In this document: positions 16,882-26,700 of the stretch, piece after piece
Position numbering within the stretch: position 1 is the first letter of the stretch
How the letters are laid out: each line of letters opens with the position of its first letter
Assembly (NCBI GenBank): GCA_002730975.1
Contig: PCBO01000135.1
Location: forward strand, 19,647 to 83,646
Direction: 5' to 3'
Length of the DNA: 64,000 bases
Source of the DNA: Opitutia bacterium
GTDB taxonomy: Bacteria > Verrucomicrobiota > Verrucomicrobiia > Opitutales > Seribacteraceae
The notes under the pieces: model-generated
Databases searched by the model: none
The model's input: only the letters and a program-made list of their open reading frames with translations
Told to the model about the DNA's origin: nothing
Position numbers and translations under genes: made by a program

Positions 16882-17702
16882 GGACGACTTCCGCAAATTA
16901 CCTCTCTCCCGCCGTGATCGTCTCCTTGCTTGCGGGTCTGGTCTTTTCCTACCCCTTTCTTTGGATGTTCCTTTCGGCATTCAAGACGAACAAGGAAATC
17001 TACCAGCCATTGCTCCTGTTTCCCGCCGACTACGAATGGGATGCCTTCGCCGCCCTATTTTCGGGTGAATACCTAGATTTTACCAGTTTCTTTCTCAATT
17101 CCGTTTTCATATCCTGTGCGCAGGCCTTCTTTGCCACAGTCGTTACAGCCTGCGCAGGATTCGCGTTCGCCAAACTGAATTTCCCATTTAAGGGGGCCCT
17201 GTTCCTGTTGGCAATATTGGTCATTCTGGTACCGAAACAGGCCTTGGCCATCCCACTTTTCGAGTGGTTGACTTGGCTGGAACTGAACGGAAGTCGATGG
17301 GCAGTTATTTTGCCCGGCATTGCCAGCGGGCTCGGCATCGTGTTCTTCACCCAGATCTTCAGAAGGATTCCAAACGAATTGATCGACCTGGCAAGGGTGG
17401 AGGGAGCCTCGCTGCCACGAACCTTTCTCGCCATCCTTCCGCTAGTTGCACCGGCCCTTATAACCTATGGCTTGATTCACTTCATTCTGGCATGGCAGGA
17501 ACACTTGTTTCCCTTGCTTTTGCTTTCCGATGCCAACCAAACGCTACCTCTGGGACTGGCTAAGCTGCGCGACTCCAGTCACCGCATCCCGGAAGCCGTC
17601 GCTATGGCTGCCGCCACCTTTACTTTGATTCCGGTTGTCGCTTTGTTCGCCTTCTTTTACCGGAAGATGCGAACGGCCCTATCCGAACTTACTCTACACT
17701 GA
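16878..17702 (+). CDS. Sugar ABC transporter permease, MalG-like
   Basis: A 274-residue inner-membrane permease with six hydrophobic segments. It begins with a TM preceding WMFLSAFKTNKEIYQ, typical of MalG-type proteins. The EAA-like loop is IDLARVEGASLPRTFLAILP. It pairs with the MalF-like protein to form the channel. Its ATG overlaps the previous stop by four bases. Its 3' end overlaps that of the convergent ATPase gene by nine bases (17694-17702), so transcripts from the two strands collide here. Confidence 0.88.
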   Translation: MRTTSANYLSPAVIVSLLAGLVFSYPFLWMFLSAFKTNKEIYQPLLLFPADYEWDAFAALFSGEYLDFTSFFLNSVFISCAQAFFATVVTACAGFAFAKLNFPFKGALFLLAILVILVPKQALAIPLFEWLTWLELNGSRWAVILPGIASGLGIVFFTQIFRRIPNELIDLARVEGASLPRTFLAILPLVAPALITYGLIHFILAWQEHLFPLLLLSDANQTLPLGLAKLRDSSHRIPEAVAMAAATFTLIPVVALFAFFYRKMRTALSELTLH

Positions 17703-18788
17703 GAGATTTTTCCCGGTCTCCGGGTCGAACAGGTGACATCGTTCGGAATCTACCGTCAGGCTGACCTTGTAACCGACTTCCACTTCCGGCCGTTCCGTCA
17801 CCTTTGCCACTATTAGGCTGTCCGCTACCTGAACGTGCAGCAATCGCGCCTCACCGACGTCCTCCAACACTTCGAGTGTTCCTTCAATCAAATCATTGCG
17901 GAAATCTCTATCTTCGCTTGTGGCTAGGCTTATATTTTCGGGCCTTGCTCCCAGTATGACATTACCTGATGGAACGTTCTTAAACTGTTGCGTCAGGGAT
18001 AGAACGAAATCGCCTATGGCGAAGCTGGCATCGCCGTCTTCATTCTTTTTTTCACCCTCCAGAAAATTCATGGCTGGCGAGCCTAGGAATTCGCCGACAA
18101 ACCGATCGACCGGATGATCGTAGATTTCCTTCGGGGTGCCGACTTGTCGTATCATGCCATCATTCATAACGCAGACGCGGTCGCCGAGTGTCATTGCCTC
18201 CACTTGATCGTGGGTTACGTAGATCGTGGTGGTGCCCAATTCACGGTGCAACATGGCAAGTTCTCGTCGCATGATGACACGGAGACGGGCATCGAGGTTG
18301 CTTAAAGGTTCGTCCAAGAGAAAAACCGCGGGCCTTCGAGCAATGGCTCGACCAAAGGCGACTCTTTGGCGTTGTCCACCCGAGAGAGCTCCCGGCTTGC
18401 GGTCGAGTAATTCCTCCAATCCAAGTTTCCCTGCGACTTCCGACACTCGCGCCCTTACTTCCGGTTCGGGAGTCTTTCTTGCTCGCAGGCCAAAAGCCAT
18501 ATTGTCGAAGACCTTCATGTGGGGGTATAAGGCATAGTTCTGGAAGACCATGGCGACGTCCCGGTCCTTCGGTTCCAAGTCGTTGGCCAATTTCCCGCCG
18601 ATTCGGAGGGAACCGGAGGTGATCTCCTCCAATCCCGCTATCATTCGAAGCGTCGTGGTCTTTCCGCAACCCGAGGGACCGACTAAAACCAAGAACTCTC
18701 CATCCTCTGCGGTCAGGCTAGCGTTGTCCACGGCCTTCACATTCTTGGAGTAGATTTTACTAACGGAATCTAATTCGACTTCAGCCAT
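17694..18788 (-). CDS. ABC transporter ATPase, MalK/UgpC type
   Basis: A 364-residue ATPase with Walker A GPSGCGKTT, signature LSGGQRQRVAFGRA, Walker B FLLDEPLSNLDA and switch His in YVTHDQVEAM. A C-terminal TOBE-like regulatory region (about 240-364) follows, as in MalK/UgpC/MsmX. The ATG at 18788 is chosen; an in-frame TTG two codons earlier is weaker. It energises the importer whose other genes are on the opposite strand, so expression of the complex depends on two promoters. Such ATPases can also serve several importers, which may explain the separate transcription. Confidence 0.9.
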   Translation of the reverse strand: MAEVELDSVSKIYSKNVKAVDNASLTAEDGEFLVLVGPSGCGKTTTLRMIAGLEEITSGSLRIGGKLANDLEPKDRDVAMVFQNYALYPHMKVFDNMAFGLRARKTPEPEVRARVSEVAGKLGLEELLDRKPGALSGGQRQRVAFGRAIARRPAVFLLDEPLSNLDARLRVIMRRELAMLHRELGTTTIYVTHDQVEAMTLGDRVCVMNDGMIRQVGTPKEIYDHPVDRFVGEFLGSPAMNFLEGEKKNEDGDASFAIGDFVLSLTQQFKNVPSGNVILGARPENISLATSEDRDFRNDLIEGTLEVLEDVGEARLLHVQVADSLIVAKVTERPEVEVGYKVSLTVDSERCHLFDPETGKNLSV

Positions 18789-18884
18789 TTCCAATTCATC
18801 TTTTACACGTTGAGGGAGGAGAGTGAAGAAGAAAGGGGACCATTCACGCTTGTCGGAAACGAATAGGGGATTAGATTATGGGGT

Positions 18885-19607
18885 GTGAAGGAAATCTTCG
18901 ACTGCAAACTTGTGCTTTGGGCCATCGTATTTTGGGCGGCACTTACGGGATGCCAAACTGACTCTTGGGAAAGCCGCGCCTCGAATAGCTCGCGGCGACC
19001 GGAAGCAATCGTGGCCGAGTGCACCATTTGCCACAGCACGCAGGAGGCGCAGCGGGGTCCAATTCTACACGGGATGGACAACTGGTACTTGCTAGGCCAA
19101 ATACAGAAATTTCATTCGGGTGTACGCGGTCGAAATCCAGACAACCGCTCGGAATACCTCATGGGGACGGCAGTGAAGAAAATTCGCAACGACTATGAAA
19201 TGGCCTTGGCCGCGAATTGGTTTTCCACCCAGGAGCCTCTTCCGGCCATTCGCACAGTAGAGGGTGACTTGGAAGCGGGAGCCGAGCTATACGCTACCCG
19301 ATGCGCATCCTGTCACGGCGAAAAGGCCGAGGGGAAGCGGGAAACTCTCTCTCCTTCGCTCAACCGTCTGGAGGGATGGTACTTTATCGATCAAATGAAA
19401 AAGTTTCGTTCTGGCGATCGTGGCAGCAACCTCGCGGACTTGGGAGGCAAAGCGATGTCCGCTGCCGTCAACGGCATGAGCAACCAACAATTCAAGGACG
19501 TGGTCGCCTACGTGGTTGATTCCTTCGGCCCGCCCGAGGCACTCACTCTTAGGGAAAAAATGCTGAAACGGATTTCCGAAGGCAAGGACGCCAACGCTAC
19601 TCCTTAG
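18885..19607 (+). CDS. Di-heme cytochrome c lipoprotein
   Basis: A 240-residue protein starting at GTG 18885. The lipobox ALTGC gives a lipidated Cys23, so it is a membrane-anchored periplasmic protein. Two heme-binding motifs are present: CTICH (46-50) and CASCH (140-144), with similar halves (WYLLGQIQKFHSGVRG and WYFIDQMKKFRSGDRG), as in cytochrome c4-type tandem domains. It carries electrons in the periplasm. The last bases overlap the convergent murU stop (19604-19607). No oxidase or dehydrogenase gene is adjacent, so its partner is unknown. Confidence 0.87.
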   Translation: MKEIFDCKLVLWAIVFWAALTGCQTDSWESRASNSSRRPEAIVAECTICHSTQEAQRGPILHGMDNWYLLGQIQKFHSGVRGRNPDNRSEYLMGTAVKKIRNDYEMALAANWFSTQEPLPAIRTVEGDLEAGAELYATRCASCHGEKAEGKRETLSPSLNRLEGWYFIDQMKKFRSGDRGSNLADLGGKAMSAAVNGMSNQQFKDVVAYVVDSFGPPEALTLREKMLKRISEGKDANATP

Positions 19608-20272
19608 CCAACGCTTGCTCGGATTGCTTCCAGTCGCTCGGGCGTGCCTACGTCGTCCCAATTGCCCGAGTGGAGGACTCCTCCTACGCGATCCCCTCCT
19701 ATCGCTGCCTTGAGACGAGGGACGATCGAAAACTTTTCCACTCTTGCTCCATCCAAGATTCGAGGATGGTAAAGGGCAAGACCGGCGTAAAGAAGTTGCG
19801 GGTTCTCGTCCTCGACCACTCGACCTTCAGCAGTTAGGGAAAAATCGCCTCGCTCTCGCCATGCAGGCTTAGGCACGAGATAGAGCATGGCATCGTCTTT
19901 GGAAGAGAGTTCCTTGGGGATTGCGGCGAAATCGAGGTCGCACCAGACGTCACCGTTGACTAGAAGGAAGGTGTCATCTCCCAAGAGAGGAAGTGCTTTA
20001 GCAATACCTCCCCCAGTTTCAAGAGGGTCGGGGCCTTCGTCGGAATAGGCTATTTTCATGCCCCATGCTCTGCCATCCTCCAAGGCTTCGGGGATTTTAC
20101 TTCCCAGGTGTCCTAGGTTGATGACAGCCTCCGTATAGCCCGCTTCGCTTAACTTTTCCAGATGGTGGACTATCATCGGCTTGCCTCCGATCTCGAGAAG
20201 TGGCTTGGGAGTGTGGTCGGTGAGCGGTCGTAGGCGTTTGCCGTAACCTGCAGCTAGAATCATTACTTTCAT
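19604..20272 (-). CDS. murU: N-acetylmuramate-1-phosphate uridylyltransferase
   Basis: A 222-residue nucleotidyltransferase. The N terminus LAAGYGKRLRPLTDHTPKPL holds the sugar-nucleotide signature. LLVNGDVWCDLDF carries the metal-binding Asp, and the C-terminal GNWDDVGTPERL is typical of MurU. It converts MurNAc-1-P (or a similar sugar phosphate) and UTP to the UDP-sugar. It sits nine bases after the AmgK kinase gene, whose product supplies the sugar 1-phosphate, so the pair forms the short peptidoglycan-recycling bypass that avoids de novo UDP-MurNAc synthesis. The pairing strengthens a call that sequence alone would leave general. Confidence 0.85.
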   Translation of the reverse strand: MKVMILAAGYGKRLRPLTDHTPKPLLEIGGKPMIVHHLEKLSEAGYTEAVINLGHLGSKIPEALEDGRAWGMKIAYSDEGPDPLETGGGIAKALPLLGDDTFLLVNGDVWCDLDFAAIPKELSSKDDAMLYLVPKPAWRERGDFSLTAEGRVVEDENPQLLYAGLALYHPRILDGARVEKFSIVPRLKAAIGGDRVGGVLHSGNWDDVGTPERLEAIRASVG

Positions 20273-20281
20273 GGATCGTAT

Positions 20282-21256
20282 TTAGGCAAGGAGTTTGGCT
20301 TGGTCGACGATTGAGCGAAGAGGTTCGAGTTCCGGCCAACGATAGAGCACGGACTTCGCATAGCGCAGGACTCTGGGCACATCGGCGAGGTAACTTCCTT
20401 TTCCATCTCGTAACTTAAGACGATGAAAAATTCCGATGCACTTCAGGTGCCGCTGCAGACCCGTGAAGTCGAGCCAGCGCAGGAAAGCGTCATCGCTTAA
20501 CGCGTCCGGCAATAGGCCGGACTTGATCAGGCCTGATTTGTGGGCAAGAGCTTTAGCGGCTATCCATTCCTCATCGTTGTCGACGTAGCAATCGCGGAGT
20601 AGTGACACCGGGTCATAGGTAATCGGCCCGTGAAGAGCTCCTTGAAAATCGATGACTCCGGGGTTTCCGTCCGGTAATACGAGCAGGTTTCGACAATGAA
20701 AGTCGCGGTGAACAAAAACCTTCGGCTGTTCGAGGAAAGTATCAACTAGGAGGGTAGTGACTTTTTCGTATTCGTCTTGTGAAAAATCAGGCAAGCACCA
20801 TTCACGAAAAATTTCCAGTTCCATGCGAACCCATTCCTCGTTGTAATCAGGGAGCACTTTGGCTTCTTTCCGAAGCCCAGTCTGGAGTTTAAGGATTTCC
20901 CCCAGAGCAAGTTCGTAAAGGTTGTCCCGACCTTTACCCTCGATCGCTTCCTGATAATGGATATCGCCAAAATCAGAAAGAACCAAAAAGCCACGATCCA
21001 GATCTTGAGCGAGGATTTCGGGTACGCGTACTCGTGCTCTGAGGAGTACTTCCGCAATTTTTACGAAAGGTTCGCAAGGTTCCTTGTCGGGCGGGGCATC
21101 CATTACGACATAGGTTTGCCCCTTTAGCATCCATCGAAAGTAACGACGAAAACTGGCGTCGGCGGAAGCAATCGCCAATTCGCCACCGGCAAAGTTCGGC
21201 ATGCCTTCTAGCCAAGCTAGAACCTCGTCACGTCTGGAATCCACCACAACTTCCAT
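20282..21256 (-). CDS. amgK: Anomeric MurNAc/GlcNAc kinase
   Basis: A 324-residue aminoglycoside-phosphotransferase-fold kinase. ASFRRYFRW and YVVMDAPPDKEP form the N-terminal ATP-binding lobe. VHRDFHCRNLL carries the catalytic Asp and VIDFQGA the metal-binding Asp. These match AmgK, which phosphorylates the anomeric carbon of MurNAc. ATG 21256 is chosen over a TTG two codons upstream. It is followed directly by murU. Together they return cell-wall sugars to UDP-MurNAc in the cytoplasm. Other recycling genes (mupP, anmK, nagZ) are not in the window. Confidence 0.85.
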   Translation of the reverse strand: MEVVVDSRRDEVLAWLEGMPNFAGGELAIASADASFRRYFRWMLKGQTYVVMDAPPDKEPCEPFVKIAEVLLRARVRVPEILAQDLDRGFLVLSDFGDIHYQEAIEGKGRDNLYELALGEILKLQTGLRKEAKVLPDYNEEWVRMELEIFREWCLPDFSQDEYEKVTTLLVDTFLEQPKVFVHRDFHCRNLLVLPDGNPGVIDFQGALHGPITYDPVSLLRDCYVDNDEEWIAAKALAHKSGLIKSGLLPDALSDDAFLRWLDFTGLQRHLKCIGIFHRLKLRDGKGSYLADVPRVLRYAKSVLYRWPELEPLRSIVDQAKLLA

Positions 21257-21320
21257 AAGCAAAACTTTGGTTTGTGGGAACTAGGCCGTTCGTCAACGAA
21301 GAACGCCAAAAAATGAGGTT

Positions 21321-22289
21321 TTAGGCCTCGATGTTGGCCCAGACGTGAACGTGAGGCTTGCCCCTGAAGTACCATACCATCTTAGGACCTTCGACTTGCC
21401 ATACGTCCCAGACGCTATCGTCGGCAATGTCCTCTTTCTTGTAGTAGGAGAGGTGCAGTTTGTTTATATCGTTGGCTTCGATGAGTTTCATGGCTTCGGT
21501 TGCATCTTGCTGACGGAAAGGAGCCATCAGGTCGGCCAAGACTTTGCGAAAAAGATCCTTTTGGTCACCCGAGAAATCAGAAGCGGGAATTCCTTCGAGA
21601 CCCTCAACGGTTCCTTTGGTTTCAATGGTTTTGTTTCCCCGTTCACCACGACTTCGTTTATCCAGAAGGGCGACCTTTTGTTGCTTGCCGTCTAAGGCTT
21701 GATAGAGCTCGTTGGCTCGCTTGGCCTGAAACCAGTAAGCGTTGCCGGGATGATCGGGCGCTTCATAAAATCCTTTTGCGGCATGCCCGTAGAAAATAGG
21801 TCCGCCAAAGGCAGCTCCCTCCACGGAATCGCCATCGCAACGTCGAGTGCAGTGACGTCCGGTAAATACGAATTCGAACTTGCCTGAACCGGGTTTGCCA
21901 AAAAGAGCGAAGGAACCCTTTCCAAAACCGCTGTCTCCGTCTACTTGGTCGAATACCTTTTGGGCGTATTCGGGGCTGTGCAACTTAAGAAATATTTCCC
22001 TGACCATTGCCTGTTGATCATCCGTAAATTGGTCGAGGCGGGTTTTGTTGATATGCCAATTATTGTTAACCTTGGAACGCAGAGGATGATCGAAAGGAAG
22101 GCAAATAGCTTCGCGCTGTTTCTCATCCAAGCTTTTGTACAAGGTTTGGACCAAAGTTTCGGCAGTGGTTTTCTTGTCGGTTTTAGGTTTCCCCTGCAAT
22201 GTTGTGGAAGCGAGGGCAACGGCGCTGGTGCATGCGGTCTTTGCTACGAATTGTCGACGAGAGAGGTGGTTTGCTGCTTCTTCAGTCAT
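21321..22289 (-). CDS. Tat-signal DUF3500 family protein
   Basis: A 322-residue protein whose N terminus carries SRRQFVAKTACTSAVALAS, a twin-arginine signal. The mature part matches the DUF3500 type: a helical start (TLYKSLDEKQREAICLPFDH), then FVFTGRHCTRRCDGDS, AAFGGPIFYGHAA and the closing MVWYFRGKPHVHVW. It is probably exported folded, perhaps with a bound metal or cofactor (conserved His and Cys are present). No biochemical role is established for this family to my knowledge. It follows the DUF1501 gene on the same strand after 32 bases. Confidence 0.8.
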   Translation of the reverse strand: MTEEAANHLSRRQFVAKTACTSAVALASTTLQGKPKTDKKTTAETLVQTLYKSLDEKQREAICLPFDHPLRSKVNNNWHINKTRLDQFTDDQQAMVREIFLKLHSPEYAQKVFDQVDGDSGFGKGSFALFGKPGSGKFEFVFTGRHCTRRCDGDSVEGAAFGGPIFYGHAAKGFYEAPDHPGNAYWFQAKRANELYQALDGKQQKVALLDKRSRGERGNKTIETKGTVEGLEGIPASDFSGDQKDLFRKVLADLMAPFRQQDATEAMKLIEANDINKLHLSYYKKEDIADDSVWDVWQVEGPKMVWYFRGKPHVHVWANIEA

Positions 22290-22321
22290 GGCTTTTTTTC
22301 TTTTAGGTTTTTAGTTTGAGT

Positions 22322-23773
22322 TCAAGCAAGGATATCTTTTACGACTTTGGCACCCTCTACACCGGTGAGTCTTTGATCGAGTCCAAGATAACGGTGCGTG
22401 AACCTTTCATGATCAATGCCAAGACATTGAAGAACGGTCGCGTTCAAGTCGTTCACATGAACAGGATCTTCCAAGATGTTGTAGGCGAAGTCGTCTGTTT
22501 TACCATATTCTAGTCCTGCCTTTATTCCACCACCGGCCATCCACATGCTAAACGCCCGTCCGTGGTGGTCGCGACCGTGGTTGTTCTTGGTGAGTTTTCC
22601 CTGAGAATAAATAGTACGGCCGAATTCACCTCCGCATACGACCAACGTATCATCCAGTAAACCCCGTTGCTTGAGGTCGCGAACAAGTGCTGCTGCGGGT
22701 TGGTCGATGTCCTCGCACTGTTGGCGAATTTTCGAAGGAAGGGAACCGTGTTGATCCCAGCCACGATGAAAGAGTTGAACATAGGGAACGCCGCGTTCGG
22801 CTAAGCGACGGGCGACGATACAATTGTGGGCGAAACTTCCTTTCTTTTTTGCATCCTTTCCGTAAAGGTCGAGCACATGATCCGGCTCGTCCTTCATGTC
22901 AACTAATTCGGGCACGCTGGACTGCATGCGGAACGCCATTTCATACTGCGCTATGCGGGCGTCGATTTCGGGGTCGCCTGTTTCTTGCTTCTTGGCTTGG
23001 TTTATCTTGGCGATACCATCCAGCATGGAGCGACGAACCTCACGCGTGACACCCGGGGGATTGGAGAGATACAGAACGGGGTCGCCCGCACTGCGAAACT
23101 TCACTCCTTGGTGCTTGGAAGGAAGGAAACCACTTCCCCACAAGCGATCGTAAAGAGCTTGAGATTGGCCCCGACCTTTTGAAATCATTACGACGTAGCC
23201 AGGCAGGTTGCGATTCGGACTTCCCAGCCCCCAGCTCAGCCAAGCTCCCATAGACGGTTTACCGGGTTGCTGGACGCCGGTGTTGATGGCAGTGATGGCG
23301 GGATCATGGTTTATTGCTTCCGTGTGAACGGACTTTATGAGGGTAATCTCATCGGCAATGCCGGCGATGTTGGGAACAATATCGCTAAACCAGCTGCCGT
23401 TTTGACCATGACGCGAGAATTCGAACATGGGTGCCACGCAGGGAAAGGATTTCTGGCCCGAAGTCATTCCCGTTATCCGCTGACCTTGTCGAATGGAGTC
23501 GGGAAGCTCGATGCCATGGATATCTCGCATTGCGGGGTGGTAGTCGTACATATCGATATGCGACGGACCGCCGGAGAAAAATAAATAAATCACTCGTTTA
23601 GCCTTCGGTCTGAAATGAATACCTCCAAGTGTGCCTCCAAGCCCATCATTCGGATTTGCTGCGGTCAAAGCTGGATTAAGGATGTTGGCGGCTCCCAGCG
23701 CTCCCAACCCGCGCGCACCCAGATTGAGAAGTTTGCGGCGAGTTAATACCTGATTTATTTCTTGTGGATTCAT
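22322..23773 (-). CDS. DUF1501 family Tat-exported protein
   Basis: A 483-residue DUF1501 protein, a member of the alkaline phosphatase/sulfatase fold. It has a twin-arginine start ([17 protein letters not shown]), [19 protein letters not shown] near residue 60, and late [15 protein letters not shown] and [20 protein letters not shown], typical metal-site segments. It lies 20 bases after the large cytochrome/DUF1553 gene, the usual partner in Planctomycetes and Verrucomicrobia. The pair is believed to act in the periplasm, possibly in polysaccharide or other polymer degradation; the function is unproven. Confidence 0.88.
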   Translation of the reverse strand: MNPQEINQVLTRRKLLNLGARGLGALGAANILNPALTAANPNDGLGGTLGGIHFRPKAKRVIYLFFSGGPSHIDMYDYHPAMRDIHGIELPDSIRQGQRITGMTSGQKSFPCVAPMFEFSRHGQNGSWFSDIVPNIAGIADEITLIKSVHTEAINHDPAITAINTGVQQPGKPSMGAWLSWGLGSPNRNLPGYVVMISKGRGQSQALYDRLWGSGFLPSKHQGVKFRSAGDPVLYLSNPPGVTREVRRSMLDGIAKINQAKKQETGDPEIDARIAQYEMAFRMQSSVPELVDMKDEPDHVLDLYGKDAKKKGSFAHNCIVARRLAERGVPYVQLFHRGWDQHGSLPSKIRQQCEDIDQPAAALVRDLKQRGLLDDTLVVCGGEFGRTIYSQGKLTKNNHGRDHHGRAFSMWMAGGGIKAGLEYGKTDDFAYNILEDPVHVNDLNATVLQCLGIDHERFTHRYLGLDQRLTGVEGAKVVKDILA

Positions 23774-23793
23774 GACAATAGATTAATCAAAAG

Positions 23794-26700
23794 TTATTCT
23801 CGGTTGAGAGTTTCGTCGAGATTCAGGATCATTGATGCAAGCAATGTCCAAGTCGCATGTTCGGCTGAATTAAGAGATTCATCGGGCTTGGAGTCTCCAA
23901 ACGCAAGGAGCTGCTTGGCTCTTTCGGGTTCTTTTTGGAAGAGTTCGAGTTGCTCGTCATGGGCGGATTTTAAAACACTTCGCCGTAATTCGTCGGAGAG
24001 TCTAGCTGTGGCCAACTCGAAGGCAAAATCGAGCCTGCCATTAAAGTCGGAGCGACCACTTTTTAGAATACGCTCGGCAAATACGCGGCTTGCTTCCACG
24101 AACTGCTCGTCGTTTAAAGTGATCAGAGCTTGCATCGGTGTATTCGTTCGTTGTCTCTTGAGCACACATTTTTCTCGAGTGGGTGTGTCGAAAGCCATGA
24201 GCGCGGGTTGTGGTGCCGAACGCTTCCAGTAGGTGTATAAGCTCCGTCGATAGAGTTTTTCTCCTTTGTCCGCGACGAATCGACGGCCTCCGCTGAGGGA
24301 AACCTCAACCCAGAGTCCTGGCGGTTGATAAGGCTTTACTCCGGAACCGCCAAATTGCTGAAGCAGGAGACCGCTGACAGCCAAGGCGTTGTCGCGTACG
24401 AATTCACCCATCAATCGGAATCTTGGTGCTCTAGCATGCCATCTGTTTAATGGATCTACCTCGAGGTGTTTGGATGAAGTTTTGGATGTTTGACGATAAG
24501 TGGCGGACATAACCATTTGTTTGATCGCTCTCTTTACGTTCCATCCGTTGTCTCGAAGATCAGCTGCGAGCCAGTCCAGCATGTCAGGGTGCGTAGGCCA
24601 ACTACCTTGCGAACCGAAATCACTTGGAGTGTCAACAACACCTTCTGAGAAAATAGTTTGCCAATGGCGATTCGCAGTAACTCGTGCAGTGAGGGGGTGT
24701 TCGGGGTTCATGAGCCATTTGGCCATGCCCAAGCGGGTCTTTGGAAGATTCTCGGGCATTGGCGGAAGGAAGGCAGGCGTCTCGGCGGTAATTTCCGCAG
24801 ATTTGTCGGGACTGGAGTAGTTTCCCCGCATGAGAAGGAAGGTTTTGCGCATTTTGTTTTGCGGGTTGTCAGCCATGACCATGGTGTTGATTTTCGAGTT
24901 GCCGCTGAGGGAAGCAAGTTGCCCATCTATTTTTCTCCTTTGGTCGATCAAGGCCTTGTAAGGCTTGTCCTGAGAGTTGAGGAAATGCTCGAAAAGGACC
25001 TTGGTTTGCTCGGGGGTACGGTCGGAGGGGGCGAGGGCAAGAAGTGGCCCGATGGGGTCGGAACCCGATAAGGCCTTCACCTCGGCGTCGCTCAATTCAC
25101 GATCATAGAACCGGACGTCGTCCATCTCAAGACCATTGGCGAATGAGGAATTAAAACGTCTGCCGAGTCGCAGGGGTTTCTTTGTGACAATGGTTGCGTT
25201 GAGGCCATCCGCTTCCACCTTTTTCTGTAGTGGTTCACCGTTGAGATAAATTTTTGTGCCCGCAGCCGAACCCGAGCCATCGTAGGTTGTGAAAATATGC
25301 TGCCATTGTTTTGCCGCGATCTTTTTCGTCCCAACCACTTTGACGGCGTTTTCTTGCCATTTGCTAACAATATGAGCACCTGGCAAACCACCTTGCAACC
25401 ATAGATCATATCCACGATAGTTATTCCCTTCATCCATCTTTCCGAACACGCAACCGCTGTAATTCCCGTTAGGAGCCTTTACCCAGGATCCGTAACTGAA
25501 AGGCTTGTTCCACTCAAAGTCTCCAAAGCCTTTTACTTCCACAAATCCATTGCCTTCTATTTTTAGTCCGCCACCAAACTTTCCTGCCCCGATAGCTTTG
25601 GCCTTCCCATGCAACTTGTTTTCACCTTGCTTGCGAACAAGATCTTTAGTCAGGCTTTTCTCGAACGAATCCAGTGGCAGGTGGGCTACTATTCCGCCGG
25701 GTTCAATGGGCTTGGATTCACCCTTTCCGGCAACTTCCAAGAATTGTTCCTCGGCCCATTGCTCAAAGGCTTTCTTGGCTTGGCCTTTTCGGATATCCAG
25801 TTTCTTGGCCAGTTCTTTGCCCTGTATCTCGATTACAGCTTTCTTCTTGTCGTCATCAGGGTTGCCGACATTCACTACCGGAGCCTGGTTTCCTCTTCGA
25901 GTCTGCATTCCGGGGTCGGCGTTATTGTTGTAGAAGGCATAGAACTGGTAGTATTCCTTTTGCGAAATGGGGTCGTACTTGTGTGAGTGGCACTGGGCGC
26001 ATTCCATGGTCAACCCCATCCAGACGTTGCCTGTGGTCTTTACCCGATCTACCACGTATTCCACTCGAAACTCCTCCGCGATGACTCCTCCTTCGTCGGT
26101 CGTGGCATGATTGCGGTTAAACCCTGATGCTATCTTTTGTTGCGTGGTAGCTTCCGGCAGGAGGTCGCCGGCCAATTGCTCAATAGTGAATTGGTCGAAA
26201 GGCATGTTGTCTCGGTAAGCCCGAAGCACCCAATCTCTCCACGGCCACATGGTTCTCGGGCCATCATCGTGAAATACCGAGGTGTCTCCATAGCGGGCGG
26301 CATCCATCCAGACAAGGGACATTCTTTCCGCGTATGCCTCCGAATCAAGTAGGCGATCGACTAGAGCCTCATAGGCATGGTCGGACTTGTTATTCAAAAA
26401 CGCCTGAACCTCCTCGGGTGTGGGCGGGAGTCCGGTGAGATCGAAACTGAGTCGTCGAATCAAAGTTCTGCGGTCAGCCTCCGCAGAGGGTTGCAGATCA
26501 TTCTTCTCCAGAGTGGCGAGAATGAAATGATCTAGAGGATTGATTGGCCAACTGACATTTTTCACTTTGGGCAGCTCAGGCTTCTTCAAGGAAACGAACG
26601 ACCAATGCCCCTCCCACTTGGCTCCTTGCTCAATCCATTTCCTTAAGATGGTGATTTCACGCTCGCTTAGATCTTTCTTGCTTTCGGGTGGAGGCATTAC

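Noticed and set aside
21284..21307. Hairpin between the DUF3500 and amgK genes as a terminator
   Set aside because: A stem can be drawn, but there is no T run downstream on the minus strand.
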